Source of the DNA: Actinomadura macrotermitis
GTDB lineage: Bacteria > Actinomycetota > Actinomycetes > Streptosporangiales > Streptosporangiaceae
Direction of reading: 5' to 3'
Assembly (NCBI RefSeq): GCF_009604375.1
Contig: NZ_WEGH01000006.1
Location: 124,001-188,000, forward strand
Length of the DNA: 64,000 nucleotides
A program made the position numbers and the translations under genes. Under the pieces are notes generated by a model. It searched no databases, was not told the origin of the DNA, and saw nothing but the letters and a program-made list of their open reading frames with translations. Below are positions 23,054-32,494 of the stretch, piece by piece. Position 1 is the stretch's first letter; each line of letters begins with the position of its first letter.

Positions 23054-26000
23054 TCACCGTAGAGGATCTTCACCGGCCAGCGCGGCGACATCGGCGATCA
23101 GCTCGGACAGCGCGACCGGGCCGGGGCTCCCGAGGACCGTGACGCCGATCCGGTGCTCGGCGTCCGCATCCCGCGCGCCGATCGGGTAACCGGGGTCCAC
23201 GCCGATCACGGCGCGGGTGCCGCCGGGCAGGTCGCGGACCATCTCGGAGACGATCCCGGCGTCCTGCGGATCGCCATGCCGCCAGCCGCGCCGGGTGAGG
23301 CCGAGCAGCCGGCCGAACGGGACGGGCCGGACCGTGAACCCGGCCAGGCGCTCGTACACGTCCTCGTCCTCGCCGAGGGCGAAGACGGGGCGGCCGAGCT
23401 GCGGGAAGGGCTGGAGGATCTCGTAGTCGGCGAACAGCTGGGTCCAGGCGGGGACGTCCAGGTGCAGCGGGTGCGCCACGGCGACCGTGGCTGCCTCCGG
23501 CAGCGTGAACAGGTCGTCGTGGACGTCGGCGAGAGTGCCGTCCTCGGCGACGCGGAACGCCGTGCCGTCATCGGTGATCCAGACCAGCCGGCGAGCGAGA
23601 TTCCGCATCAGCGGGTGCTCGACCAGGAAGCGGCGGAAATCGGCCGCCGTCCAGCGCCGCTCCTTGACCATGGCGGTCTCCAGGCGCCGGATCTGGTCGG
23701 CGGCGACACCGCGCACGTCCTTCTTGAGCGCGGTGAAGCGCTGGAGGGCGGCGGAAGCGAGGTCGGGGTCGTCCTTGGCGCCCGGCTTGGGCAGCACCTT
23801 GCGGAGCTTGCCGGCCTCGTCCCGGACGTAGGGCCTGAGCTGCTCGTCGAACCCGACGGTGAAGCGGCGGGGGCCGTAGTCCAGCACCAGGCCGTCCAGG
23901 CCGAAATCGGGGACGAGGCGGTCGGCCAGTTCGTCCGGGGTGAGCTCGAGGTCCGCCGCGATCTGGTCGATCATCACCCCCGCGTGGTCCCGCAGCGCAC
24001 GGAACCGCGTCTTCTGAAAGACGCGGTGCAGGTGCGCCAGCGCGAACTCGGTGCCGATCTCGGCGAGCACCTCCAGGCCGGTGACCGCGGCGCGGTGCCG
24101 GCCCTCCCCCGGCCACGCCATGATCAGCGGGGTGAGGCGGCGGACGGTGCCGTCGTCGCCGAGCACGCCGAGGCCGGTCAGCGCCCAGCCGTCGCGGGTC
24201 GGCGCGCCGGCGGCCCGCCAGCGCTCGAAGGCCGCCCAGCCGAACTCGGCCAACGAGGCCGGATCGCACACCTCACGGACGATGCCGAGCCCCGCGTACC
24301 GTTCGCCGGGTGCGGAGAAGGCCAGCATCGTCAGCACATGCCCGGCCGCCTCGGCCGGGAGCGTTCCGCCCGTGCGCAGCCGCACCCGCGGCAGGAGGGC
24401 CGGATCGGCCCAGTCGCCGATCTTCGGGATGCGGGCCGGGAGCCGTTCGAGCGGGTCGGCCGTCAGCAGACCGGCGATCGCGGCGGCGGCCTCGTCGCCG
24501 TACTCCCGGGCGGCTTCGACAACGCCGCCCGGGCCGTGCCGTTCGGCGATGCGCAACAGCGCGTCCTCGGCCGGACGATCGGCCCGGCCCAGCACGACGG
24601 GGACCAGCAGCCGCGCCGCCGCGAGGCCGTGCCGGTCCAGCCAGGCCGCGGCGATCTTGCGGGCCGGCTTCCGCCGCCCCGCCCATCCCGCCATGAGCGC
24701 GGCGACCCTGGCGTCCAGGAACGGCAGCAGCGCCTTGACACCGCTGGCGGGACGGTCTTCGGCGACGTACAGGAGCAGCGGCAGGACGTCGAGCCCGAAC
24801 CGGGCGGCCAGCTGCTCGGCATGCCGGAGCACGACCTCGGTGTTGCGCGGAGTCCAGATGGCCAGCAGGGGGCGGACGACCTCCAAAGGCGCGTGCAGGA
24901 GGATGACGACCGCATCCCAGTCGCCGATCCGGCCGGACCTGAACCGCTGCAGGACGTCCTCTCCGAGCTGCAGATACCGCTCGTCGAGCAGCCAGCGCTC
25001 CCGCTCCCCCGGCGCCCACACCACCGCCCGCTCGGCGCTGGGCACCAGCCCCTCGATGACGACGCGTTCACGCGGGACACGCCTGCGCGTCCAGGGCGGA
25101 CGGACGAGGACCTCCGGCAGCCTCCCGGCCTGCTCCCGCACCTCCTCCTTGCGTTCCAGTTCCGCCGCGAGCCCGCTCCCCGCCGCCGACAGCATCCGGT
25201 GCGCCCGCTTCGGGAAGCGTCTCATCGCGGCCATCAGCGCAGGCCGCACGTGCTTCTCGCCGTCCCTTTCCAGCAGCGCGCCGAAGGCCTCGTCGGACGG
25301 GAGCACCGCGAGCACGTCGAGGAGCCGCTTGCGGTCATCGCTCCGCTGGTAGGTGCCGAGCCCGTCCACCAGCAACGGCACGAGCGCCGTCCCGACGCCT
25401 TCCATCGCGCTGGCAAGGATGCCGAGATCGTCCTCGCCCCAGCCCGCCCCGGAAAAGGCCGGCAGCTGCCGGGGTGAGCCGACCGAACAGAACAGCATCC
25501 ATCGGAGGACGCGGTGGTCGCCCGGCAGTTCCGCCAGGCAGTCGTCCAGCCAGTCCTGACGGGCGGGCACCAGATGGCAGGTGAGGACCCGCTGGAGGAG
25601 GGTGCCCCGCTTCCCGGAGAGGGCCTGCACCGCCTCGTCGTACTCGGCGTCGTCTGCGGCTGCCAGCAGGGCGCGGACACGGCGCAGCGCCGACCGCGCC
25701 AACCAGCAGGTGGCGAAGTCGTCGCCGGGGACCCGGTAGCGGATCCAGTACCCCTCCTCCTCTGCCGAGTATCCCCACTGGTAGACCGGCCGGCCCAGCT
25801 CCGCCAGCGCGCACGCTGCGAAGGGCAGCCCGTGCTCGGCGTGCCAGGTGTCCGCGAACCGGTCGAAGGCGCCCTCGCGCAAGTACAGCTCGCGCATCAG
25901 GATCTGCGCGACCGCCGCCGCGCCGAGCGGGTCGGCGTCCCCGGCGAGATAGCGGCGGATCGCCGCCGCCACCTCGGGTTCGCTCCGCGGATGGCCGAGG

Positions 26001-26155
26001 ATCCTCTCGATCCGCTCCCGCCGCCTGGCCACGTCGGCCCGCACGCTCTCGACCGCCGACGCGTCGACCCGCACCGCCGGGACCGGGACGCCGCCTCGCC
26101 GCGCGTACAGGAGGCGCCGCCATGCTTTCGGGATGACCAAGGAGTCCTCGTCCAT
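23054..26155 (-). CDS. DUF4132 (MolR/YehI-type) giant protein, copy B
   Basis: 1033 residues; ATG at 26155 with a GAGG ribosome-binding site. Same architecture as copy A: helical HEAT-like N-terminal two thirds, then the DUF4132 domain beginning near residue 730 (RLVPDFGLDGLVLDYGPRRF) and ending in a DLFTLPEAATVAVAHPLHLD strand set. The DUF4132 core is nearly identical to copy A in protein and very similar in DNA, while the helical halves have diverged strongly. The N-terminus (DSLVIPKAWRRLLYARRGG) resembles the solitary copy C (SLVLPKAWQRRLHPRRGG) more than copy A. First gene of the minus-strand operon; its promoter must lie in 26156-26214, shared with the divergent sugar-transporter promoter. 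Confidence 0.88.
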   Translation of the reverse strand: MDEDSLVIPKAWRRLLYARRGGVPVPAVRVDASAVESVRADVARRRERIERILGHPRSEPEVAAAIRRYLAGDADPLGAAAVAQILMRELYLREGAFDRFADTWHAEHGLPFAACALAELGRPVYQWGYSAEEEGYWIRYRVPGDDFATCWLARSALRRVRALLAAADDAEYDEAVQALSGKRGTLLQRVLTCHLVPARQDWLDDCLAELPGDHRVLRWMLFCSVGSPRQLPAFSGAGWGEDDLGILASAMEGVGTALVPLLVDGLGTYQRSDDRKRLLDVLAVLPSDEAFGALLERDGEKHVRPALMAAMRRFPKRAHRMLSAAGSGLAAELERKEEVREQAGRLPEVLVRPPWTRRRVPRERVVIEGLVPSAERAVVWAPGERERWLLDERYLQLGEDVLQRFRSGRIGDWDAVVILLHAPLEVVRPLLAIWTPRNTEVVLRHAEQLAARFGLDVLPLLLYVAEDRPASGVKALLPFLDARVAALMAGWAGRRKPARKIAAAWLDRHGLAAARLLVPVVLGRADRPAEDALLRIAERHGPGGVVEAAREYGDEAAAAIAGLLTADPLERLPARIPKIGDWADPALLPRVRLRTGGTLPAEAAGHVLTMLAFSAPGERYAGLGIVREVCDPASLAEFGWAAFERWRAAGAPTRDGWALTGLGVLGDDGTVRRLTPLIMAWPGEGRHRAAVTGLEVLAEIGTEFALAHLHRVFQKTRFRALRDHAGVMIDQIAADLELTPDELADRLVPDFGLDGLVLDYGPRRFTVGFDEQLRPYVRDEAGKLRKVLPKPGAKDDPDLASAALQRFTALKKDVRGVAADQIRRLETAMVKERRWTAADFRRFLVEHPLMRNLARRLVWITDDGTAFRVAEDGTLADVHDDLFTLPEAATVAVAHPLHLDVPAWTQLFADYEILQPFPQLGRPVFALGEDEDVYERLAGFTVRPVPFGRLLGLTRRGWRHGDPQDAGIVSEMVRDLPGGTRAVIGVDPGYPIGARDADAEHRIGVTVLGSPGPVALSELIADVAALAGEDPLR

Positions 26156-26188
26156 GTCGCCTCACGCTACGAGAGGGGTACGACAGGG

Positions 26189-26205
26189 CATGTGAAGATC
26201 ACATG
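26189..26205. promoter_or_regulatory. Perfect palindromic operator CATGTGA-AGA-TCACATG
   Basis: A 17-bp element with 7-bp perfect arms and a 3-nt centre lies between the divergent DUF4132 copy B and sugar-binding-protein genes, ending 9 bp before the TTGACG -35 box of the latter. The half sites resemble a CRP site (TGTGA/TCACA) but the spacer is 3 rather than 6, so a LacI- or GntR-type regulator is more likely. No regulator gene is adjacent. Confidence 0.6.
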
Positions 26206-26214
26206 AAGGGATTC

Positions 26215-26243
26215 TTGACGGTGTCCCGGGCTCCGGAGATAGT
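26215..26243 (+). promoter_or_regulatory. Sigma-70-type promoter of the sugar ABC operon
   Basis: TTGACG (26215-26220), 17-nt spacer, GATAGT (26238-26243). The start codon at 26374 is 130 nt downstream, leaving a leader of about 120 nt in which I see no riboswitch-like structure; an AAGGA ribosome-binding site precedes the ATG. Confidence 0.65.
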
Positions 26244-26373
26244 GATCTTGTGCCGAGCACCCCCTTGCTGACCTGCCGCCGCAGCATCGACCTCATGCGC
26301 GTCGCGAGCAGTGCCTGTCGCCGCGTCCGCTGACCGACGCCCTCCCCCCTCCGCGACGCAAGGAAAACAACAG

Positions 26374-27657
26374 ATGAAGAACAGGGTCCTCAAGCCGGTC
26401 GCCGCCCTCTCCGCGCTGCTGCTCGCCGCGGCGTGCGGCTCGTCGGGCAAGGACGACGGCGACGGCAAGCCCGGCCCGGCCACGTTCACCTACTGGACCA
26501 CGAGCTGGACCCCCGAGCAGATCAGCAAGATCGACGCCGCGTTCGACGCCGCGCACCCCGGCCTGCACGCCAAGGGCCAGTTCATCGCCAGCTCCGACCA
26601 GTACCTGCCGAAGGTCATCTCGGCGATCAAGGGCGGCACGCACCCGACCGTGCTGCTCACCCAGAACGCCTCGGACCTGCCGGAGATCGCGCAGAGCGGC
26701 AAGCTGATCCCGCTGGACGGCAGGCTCACCGCGCAGACCAACGCGCTGTACCCCGGCATCAAGAGCTCGCTGTTCTACAAGGGCAGGCAGCTCGGCTTCG
26801 CGCGGGCCGGCGCCGGCGACATCGTGCTGTTCTACAACAAGAAGGACTTCAAGGACGCGGGGATCGCCAGGCCGCCCGCGACGTGGGACGAGCTCGTCGC
26901 CGACGCCAAGAAGCTCACCGACCCCGCCAAGAAGCGGTTCGGCTACTACGTGCCGCTCGGCGAGGCCGAGTGGATCTCGTTCGCGTGGGCGCCGCTGCTG
27001 CGCGCCCACGGCGGCGAGCTGCTGAACGCCGACGCGACCGCGACCGCGTTCAACGGCCCGCAGGGCGTGAAGGCGCTGCAGACCTGGCTCGACCTGATCA
27101 ACGCCAAGGCGGCGCCGACGACGAGCTTCGCGCAGGCGGGCAGCTTCGACGGCGCGCCCGCGTTCGCCAGCCGCACCGTCTCGATGATCGCCGACGGGCA
27201 GTGGGCGGTGCCCGCCTTCAAGAAGGCCGGGCTGGACTTCGGCGTCGCGCCGCTGCCGCGCGGCGACGCCGGGCAGTCCACCAGCATCGGCATCGAGGTC
27301 GCCGCGCTGCTGAAGACCGGCAAGGCGCAGGAGGCGGCGGGCCTGGAGTTCATCAAGTTCCTGGCCACCCCCGAGCAGGGCGCGCACCTGGCGGCCGACT
27401 CGGGGGGCCTGCCCTCGGACCCGGCGCAGCTCCAGCAGCCCGAGCTGAAGAAGCACATCGCCGGCGACCCCTACTACCAGGCCTTCGCCGACAGCCTCGC
27501 CTTCGGGAAGGCGCGGCCGCTCACGCCCGCCTACAACGCGGTGTCCGAGGCGCTCTGGACCGAGATCAGCAAGGCGGTGAAGGGGCAGCAGACCGCGCAG
27601 CAGGCCCTCGCCAACGCGCAGAAGAAGGGCGACCAGGCCCTCAAGGACCAGGGCTGA
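26374..27657 (+). CDS. Sugar ABC transporter substrate-binding lipoprotein
   Basis: 427 residues, AAGGAAA ribosome-binding site. Signal peptide with lipobox LAAAC (Cys ~20) followed by a Gly/Asp/Lys linker; then a cluster-B (MalE/UgpB-type) binding protein: ATFTYWTTSWTPEQISKIDAAF, IVLFYNKKDFKDAGI, PPATWDELVADAKKL, and IGIEVAALLKTGKAQEAAGL with FIKFLATPEQ. It should be anchored outside the membrane and deliver a mono-, di- or oligosaccharide to the two permeases encoded next. The ligand cannot be told from the sequence. First gene of a three-gene operon driven from the promoter at 26215. Confidence 0.9.
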   Translation: MKNRVLKPVAALSALLLAAACGSSGKDDGDGKPGPATFTYWTTSWTPEQISKIDAAFDAAHPGLHAKGQFIASSDQYLPKVISAIKGGTHPTVLLTQNASDLPEIAQSGKLIPLDGRLTAQTNALYPGIKSSLFYKGRQLGFARAGAGDIVLFYNKKDFKDAGIARPPATWDELVADAKKLTDPAKKRFGYYVPLGEAEWISFAWAPLLRAHGGELLNADATATAFNGPQGVKALQTWLDLINAKAAPTTSFAQAGSFDGAPAFASRTVSMIADGQWAVPAFKKAGLDFGVAPLPRGDAGQSTSIGIEVAALLKTGKAQEAAGLEFIKFLATPEQGAHLAADSGGLPSDPAQLQQPELKKHIAGDPYYQAFADSLAFGKARPLTPAYNAVSEALWTEISKAVKGQQTAQQALANAQKKGDQALKDQG

Positions 27658-27666
27658 CCGGCGCCG

Positions 27667-28542
27667 ATGCGCTCCCGCCGCCGCACCTCGGCGCTGCCCT
27701 ACCTGTTCGTCGCGCCCACGGTCGGGCTCACCGTGGCGTTCTCGCTGGTCCCCCTCGGCATGCTCGGCTACCGCAGCCTGCAGCACGGCGGGGTCTTCGG
27801 GAACTCGCTGCGGTTCGTGGGCCTGCGCAACTACCGGGAGATGCTCGCCGAGGGCGGCGGTCACGCGCTGCGCGTCACCGCCGTCTACACGACCGGGTTC
27901 GTCGTGCTGACGATGCTGGCCGGGATCACGGTGGCGCTGCTGCTGAACAGCCGCACGCCGGGCGTGCGGCGGCTGCGGGCGCCGTTCATCGTCCCGCTGG
28001 TGGTGCCGGCGGTGGCGACCGCGCTGATCTGGGGCAACCTGTTCGCGCCCCGGTTCGGGCTGGTCAACCGGCTGCTGTCGGCGGCGGGGCTGCCCGAGGC
28101 CGACTTCCTGTCGGCGCCGGGCCCGGCGCTGGCGATGGTGGTGCTGTTCGGCACCTGGCAGTTCTTCGGGCAGAACGTGATCTTGTACCTGGCGGCGCTG
28201 AAGGCGCTGCCGGTCGACGTCGTCGAGGCGGCCGCGGTGGACGGCGCGGGCGCCTGGGCCCGGTTCCGGCACGTGCAGTGGCCGATGCTGCGCCGCAACA
28301 CGCTGCTGATCCTGGTGGTCACCACGCTGACCGGGCTGCAGACCTTCACCCAGATCTACGTGCTGACCTCCGGCGGCCCGTCGGGCGCGACGCAGACGGC
28401 GCTGTACTACGTCTACGACCAGGGGTTCCGCAAGTTCGACACCGGCCGCGCCGACGCGATGGGGATGGTGCTGTTCCTGCTGTCGCTCGCCGTCACGCTG
28501 CTGCAGATCGTCATGCTCGGGCGGAGGGAGCGTCATGCCTAG
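27667..28542 (+). CDS. Sugar ABC transporter permease, MalF/UgpA type
   Basis: 291 residues with six predicted membrane helices, starting TSALPYLFVAPTVGLTVAFS. The cytoplasmic EAA loop VVEAAAVDGAGAWARFRHVQ, which docks the ATPase, is intact, and LVVTTLTGLQTFTQIYVLTSGGP is typical of this family's fifth helix. It pairs with the second permease (8 bp overlap) to form the translocation channel for the substrate supplied by the upstream lipoprotein. Confidence 0.92.
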   Translation: MRSRRRTSALPYLFVAPTVGLTVAFSLVPLGMLGYRSLQHGGVFGNSLRFVGLRNYREMLAEGGGHALRVTAVYTTGFVVLTMLAGITVALLLNSRTPGVRRLRAPFIVPLVVPAVATALIWGNLFAPRFGLVNRLLSAAGLPEADFLSAPGPALAMVVLFGTWQFFGQNVILYLAALKALPVDVVEAAAVDGAGAWARFRHVQWPMLRRNTLLILVVTTLTGLQTFTQIYVLTSGGPSGATQTALYYVYDQGFRKFDTGRADAMGMVLFLLSLAVTLLQIVMLGRRERHA

Positions 28543-29362
28543 GCTGCTCGCCCGGCGCGCGGCGGTGTACGCGCTGCTCGGCCTCGCGGTGCTGATCGTG
28601 GCGTTCCCGCTGGTGTGGCTGGCGGCGACGGCGGTGAAGTCCAACGGGCAGATCGTCGACCCGTCCGCGCCGCTCTGGCCCACCGAGGTGCACTGGCGCA
28701 ACGTCCCGGACGCCTGGCGGCAGGCGCCGTTCACCCGCTGGTTCGGCAACACCGTGCTGTTCGCGGCCGCCGCGACGATCGGGCAGCTGGCGAGCGGGCT
28801 GCTCGCCGGGTACGCGTTCGCGATGTTCGACTTCCCCGGCCGCCGGGTGCTGTTCGTGCTCGCCCTCAGCGGCCTGATGGTGCCGTTCACCGCGATCATC
28901 GTGCCGCTCGCGCAGCTGCTCGGCGACCTGCACTGGCTGAACACCTACCAAGGGCTGATCGTGCCGAACATCGCCTCGGGCCTCGGCACGTTCCTGTTCC
29001 GGCAGTTCTTCCTCGGCACCCCGCGCCAGCTCGGCGAGGCCGCCCGCATCGACGGCGCGGGCGAGTGGCGCATCTTCTGGCGGGTGTACGCGCCGCTCGC
29101 CCGGCCCGCCGTCGCGGCGCTCGGCATCATCTTGTTCCTGCAGAACTGGAACAACTTCCTGTATCCCCTCATCGTCACCGACACCACGAGCATGCAGGTG
29201 GTGTCGCAGGGCCTGTCGGTGTTCCAGGCGCAGATGACGCAGGCCGCGCAGTACAACCTGATCATGGCGGCGTCGCTCATCACGGTCGTCCCGGTGCTGC
29301 TGGTCGCGGTGGCCGCGCAGCGCCACATCGTCGAGGGCATCACCCTCGGCGCGGTGGACTGA
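28535..29362 (+). CDS. Sugar ABC transporter permease, MalG/UgpE type
   Basis: 275 residues, six predicted helices; the N-terminal helix YALLGLAVLIVAFPLVWLAA and the EAA loop LGEAARIDGAGEWRIFWRVY are characteristic, as is the ending RHIVEGITLGAVD. It starts inside the preceding permease gene. No ATPase gene follows: the next gene is convergent. As in many actinobacterial sugar importers, a shared MsiK-type ATPase encoded elsewhere is expected to energise the complex. Confidence 0.92.
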   Translation: MPRLLARRAAVYALLGLAVLIVAFPLVWLAATAVKSNGQIVDPSAPLWPTEVHWRNVPDAWRQAPFTRWFGNTVLFAAAATIGQLASGLLAGYAFAMFDFPGRRVLFVLALSGLMVPFTAIIVPLAQLLGDLHWLNTYQGLIVPNIASGLGTFLFRQFFLGTPRQLGEAARIDGAGEWRIFWRVYAPLARPAVAALGIILFLQNWNNFLYPLIVTDTTSMQVVSQGLSVFQAQMTQAAQYNLIMAASLITVVPVLLVAVAAQRHIVEGITLGAVD

Positions 29363-29379
29363 CGCTCACCCAGGTCCGC

Positions 29380-30579
29380 TCACACGGTGCGCAGCGCCTC
29401 GGTCGGCTGCATGCGGGCGGCGCGCAGCGCGGGCAGCAGCCCGGCGATCCCGCCGATCGCCAGGGCCGAGCCGGCGCCGCCCGCCCACGCCTCGGGCGGG
29501 ATGACCACCTCCCAGCCCTTGAGCGCGTCGTAGCCGACCGTGGCGAGCGCGCCGCAGGCGACGCCGGCCGCGCCGCCGAGCCCGGCGAGCAGGACCGCCT
29601 CGGCCAGGAACTGCACCCGGATGTGGCCCCGGGTGGCGCCGAGCGCGCGGCGCAGCCCGATCTCCGAGCGCCGCTCCAGCACCGAGATGATCATGGTGTT
29701 GGCGACGCCGACGCCGCCGACCAGCAGCGCGACCGCGCCGAGGCCGAGGAACAGCCCGTTCAGCGCCGACTCGGCGGCGGCGCGGGCGACCAGCGCCGCG
29801 GAGGGGTTGCTCACCGCCACCTGCCCGGGGTTGCGCGGGTTGGCGGTCGCGGCGAGCACCGCGTGCACGTCGTCGACCTGGTCGGTCTGCGACCGCACGT
29901 AGATCGTGGTCGGGTTGCCGTCGAAGCCGAGGTACCTCTGCGCGGCGGGGAACCCGACCAGCACCGAGGAGTCGATCTCGGGGGCGAGCGTGGCGGGGCC
30001 GAGGATGCCGGCGACGTAGAACCACCGCCCGCCGAGCCAGATCCGCTGCCCGGCGAAGACGCGGTCGAAGCCGAGGCGCTGGGCGGCGCCCGCGCCGAGC
30101 ACGGCGACCGGCTGAGTGGCGGTCGCGGCGTTGAGGTAGCGGCCCCGCGCCACCGAGGTGCGCACCACCTCGGGCAGCTTCAGGGTGGCGGCGCGGACGC
30201 TGAGGGCGTTGGTGTTGACGGCCGGGATGAGCGGGGTGCGGTACACCTTGGCCTTCAGCGCGGCGACGCTCTCCACCTGCTGCACCGGCCCGATCCGGGA
30301 GATCATCCCGGGCGCGGTCTTCGGCAGCGCCACGTCCTTGCCCGTCATGTCCTGCCCGGTGCTGACCGTGAGCAGGTTGGTGCCGAGCCTGTCGATCTGG
30401 GCGAGCAGCCCGGCCTGGGACGACGCCGACAGGCCGAGCACCGCGACGATGGACGCCACCCCGATGGCGATGCCGAGGGCCGACAGGGCGGCGCGCATCC
30501 GCCGGGTGCGCAGCCCGACGCTCGCGGTCCGCGCCAGGTCGCCCGGCTGCAGGCGGCGCGGGGTGAAGGTGGTCGTCAT
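29380..30579 (-). CDS. MacB-type ABC exporter permease (FtsX-like)
   Basis: 399 residues. One N-terminal helix ([20 protein letters not shown]), a ~230-residue extracytoplasmic MacB_PCD domain, then three C-terminal helices of the FtsX domain, including [20 protein letters not shown], the cytoplasmic coupling segment typical of MacB. These systems use mechanotransmission to export peptides, antibiotics or lipoproteins or to signal envelope stress. It overlaps its ATPase gene by 4 bp. Last gene of the operon adaptor-ATPase-permease. Confidence 0.92.
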   Translation of the reverse strand: MTTTFTPRRLQPGDLARTASVGLRTRRMRAALSALGIAIGVASIVAVLGLSASSQAGLLAQIDRLGTNLLTVSTGQDMTGKDVALPKTAPGMISRIGPVQQVESVAALKAKVYRTPLIPAVNTNALSVRAATLKLPEVVRTSVARGRYLNAATATQPVAVLGAGAAQRLGFDRVFAGQRIWLGGRWFYVAGILGPATLAPEIDSSVLVGFPAAQRYLGFDGNPTTIYVRSQTDQVDDVHAVLAATANPRNPGQVAVSNPSAALVARAAAESALNGLFLGLGAVALLVGGVGVANTMIISVLERRSEIGLRRALGATRGHIRVQFLAEAVLLAGLGGAAGVACGALATVGYDALKGWEVVIPPEAWAGGAGSALAIGGIAGLLPALRAARMQPTEALRTV

Positions 30580-31286
30580 GGCTCGTGCCTTTCGCCGGGC
30601 CGGCGGACGTCGGCGACGACGCGGCCGTCCAGGACCTCGATGCGCCGCGGCAGCCGGGCCGCCAGCTCCTTGTCGTGGGTGATGACGACGATGGTCGCGC
30701 CGCCGGCGTTCAGCTCCCGGATCAGCTCGACGATCGCGGCGCTGTTGACGCTGTCGAGGTTGCCGGTCGGCTCGTCGGCCAGCACGATCGCGGGCCGGCC
30801 GACCAGGGCGCGGGCGATCGCGACGCGCTGCCGCTCGCCGCCCGACAGCCTGGAGGGCAGGAACCGCGCGCGGTGCGCCAGGCCGACGCGCTCCAGCGCC
30901 TCGGCGGCCAGCGCGCGGCGGCGGGCGCGCGGCACCCCGGCGTACAGCAGCCCGTCGGCGACGTTCTCCAGCGCGCTGGTGTGGTCGGCGAGGAAGAACT
31001 GCTGGAACACGAAGCCGATCTCGGTGGCGCGCAGCGCGGCCAGCTCCCGGTCGCCCATCCGCGCGGCGTCGGTGCCGGCGACGCGGACCACGCCGGAGGT
31101 CGGCCGGTCCAGCGTGCCCATGACGTGCAGCAGCGTGGACTTTCCCGAGCCGGACGGCCCGGCGATCGCGACGAGCTCGCCCCGCTCGACGGTGAAGCTG
31201 ACGTCGTCGAGCGCCACCACCGGCTCCGCGCCGGGGTAGCGCCGGCCGACCGCGTCGAGCTGCAGGACCGGGTCCGTGCCGCTCAT
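30576..31286 (-). CDS. MacB/LolD-type ABC exporter ATPase
   Basis: 236 residues from ATG at 31286, which overlaps the adaptor gene stop by 4 bp. Walker [11 protein letters not shown]-loop [11 protein letters not shown], signature [15 protein letters not shown], Walker [14 protein letters not shown] and switch ITHDKE are all intact. The short length and absence of extra domains match the LolD/MacB subfamily. It energises the FtsX-like permease encoded immediately downstream. Confidence 0.95.
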   Translation of the reverse strand: MSGTDPVLQLDAVGRRYPGAEPVVALDDVSFTVERGELVAIAGPSGSGKSTLLHVMGTLDRPTSGVVRVAGTDAARMGDRELAALRATEIGFVFQQFFLADHTSALENVADGLLYAGVPRARRRALAAEALERVGLAHRARFLPSRLSGGERQRVAIARALVGRPAIVLADEPTGNLDSVNSAAIVELIRELNAGGATIVVITHDKELAARLPRRIEVLDGRVVADVRRPGERHEP

Positions 31287-32419
31287 GAGGCCGGCACCAC
31301 GACGCGCAGGCCCGCGGACACGCCGGGCCCGGTGACCTGGACGGTGCCGGCGGTGTCGTCGAACAGCCCGAGCGTCACCGGCACGAGGCGGCGGGCGCCG
31401 CTCCCGTCGGCGACCTCCAGGCCGTAGCCGCCGTTCAGCAGCGCGAGCAGCGCGTTCACCGGCACCGCGAGCGCGTCGTCGACGCTCTCGGTGACGATGG
31501 ACACCTGGACCGGCGCCTGGTCCAGGGCGCCGGCCGCCTTCCGGCCGGCGGGGGTGATGGCGGCGTCGACGGTGGCGCCGCCGCTGGAGTTCTTCTTGGC
31601 GACGGTGCCGACCGAGGAGACGGTGCCCGGCACGGTCTTCAGGTTCGGCAGGGTGATCGTCACCTTGTCGCCCGCCTTCACCTGGGACTGCAGGGACGCG
31701 TCGAGCGCCACGTTCACCTGCCGGGTCCGGGAACCGGCCTCCAGCACCGTGTTCCCGGCGGCGGCGGGCGCGCCGGCGGTGACGCCGACGCTGGTGACGC
31801 GGATCTTGTCGTCGGGCAGGAACACCGCCTGGTCCTTGGCGAGCACGCCGTTCTCCTTGATGTCCAGATCGTCCTGGAGTTTCTTCAGGGCCTCCCGGGT
31901 CGCCCAGCTGAAGTAGGAGGAGCGGGGGTTCAGGCCGCTGTCGCCGCCGTAGCCCATGTCGACCAGGGCGGCGTTCAGCTGCCGCACGTCGGCGCCCTCC
32001 ATGCCGAGCCTGAGATCGCGGTAGAGCGGGGTGGCGGAGCCTCGCAGGAAGATGACGGGCCTGCCGTCGACGCGGTACAGCACCGCGCCCTGGGCGATGA
32101 TCTCCCCGGCCTTCGGCAGCCTGGTGTACATCCCGGCGGCCTGGTTGACGACCTTGTAGCCGCCCCGGTAGCCGAGGGTGCCGCTGACCGAGGTGCGGGC
32201 CGACAGCCGGCCCTGGGTGACCGTCGCCAGGCCGGTCTGCGCGGCGCCGCCGGGGCTCGCCGGCGCCTCGTCGTCCAGTAAGGCGTAACCGGTGGCACCG
32301 CCGATCACCATGACCGTCCCGACGATGAGCGCGGCCCGGCGGCGGCGGCCGCGGCGCGGGCCGCCCGGGCCACCGGCCTCGCCGGTACCGCTCTGCAGCG
32401 GCGCGGGGAGGGCGTTCAC
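31283..32419 (-). CDS. Periplasmic-adaptor-like protein with peptidoglycan-binding domain
   Basis: 378 residues from GTG at 32419. A proline/glycine-rich cytoplasmic start, one membrane segment ([20 protein letters not shown]), a barrel-type [19 protein letters not shown] motif, then a PG-binding-1 domain ([23 protein letters not shown] ... [13 protein letters not shown], written here in parts), and HlyD-like strands [19 protein letters not shown] and [10 protein letters not shown]. The fusion of adaptor and wall-binding domains is common in Gram-positive MacB systems, where the adaptor spans the wall rather than reaching an outer membrane. First gene of the exporter operon. Start choice is uncertain because no strong ribosome-binding site is visible. 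Confidence 0.85.
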   Translation of the reverse strand: MNALPAPLQSGTGEAGGPGGPRRGRRRRAALIVGTVMVIGGATGYALLDDEAPASPGGAAQTGLATVTQGRLSARTSVSGTLGYRGGYKVVNQAAGMYTRLPKAGEIIAQGAVLYRVDGRPVIFLRGSATPLYRDLRLGMEGADVRQLNAALVDMGYGGDSGLNPRSSYFSWATREALKKLQDDLDIKENGVLAKDQAVFLPDDKIRVTSVGVTAGAPAAAGNTVLEAGSRTRQVNVALDASLQSQVKAGDKVTITLPNLKTVPGTVSSVGTVAKKNSSGGATVDAAITPAGRKAAGALDQAPVQVSIVTESVDDALAVPVNALLALLNGGYGLEVADGSGARRLVPVTLGLFDDTAGTVQVTGPGVSAGLRVVVPAS

Positions 32420-32494
32420 ACCGCACCACCATCCGCAGGAAACGGCCTATGGCGGGAACCGATCTCCATGTGTCGCTCTCTTCTCATGGCGTGA

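Noticed and set aside
19823-26155. Calling DUF4132 proteins molybdate metabolism regulators (MolR)
   Set aside because: This is a historical E. coli label; there is no DNA-binding domain or molybdenum gene here, so no such function is claimed.
26189-26205. CRP/cAMP receptor site
   Set aside because: The TGTGA/TCACA arms are separated by 3 rather than 6 bases, so the geometry does not fit a CRP dimer.
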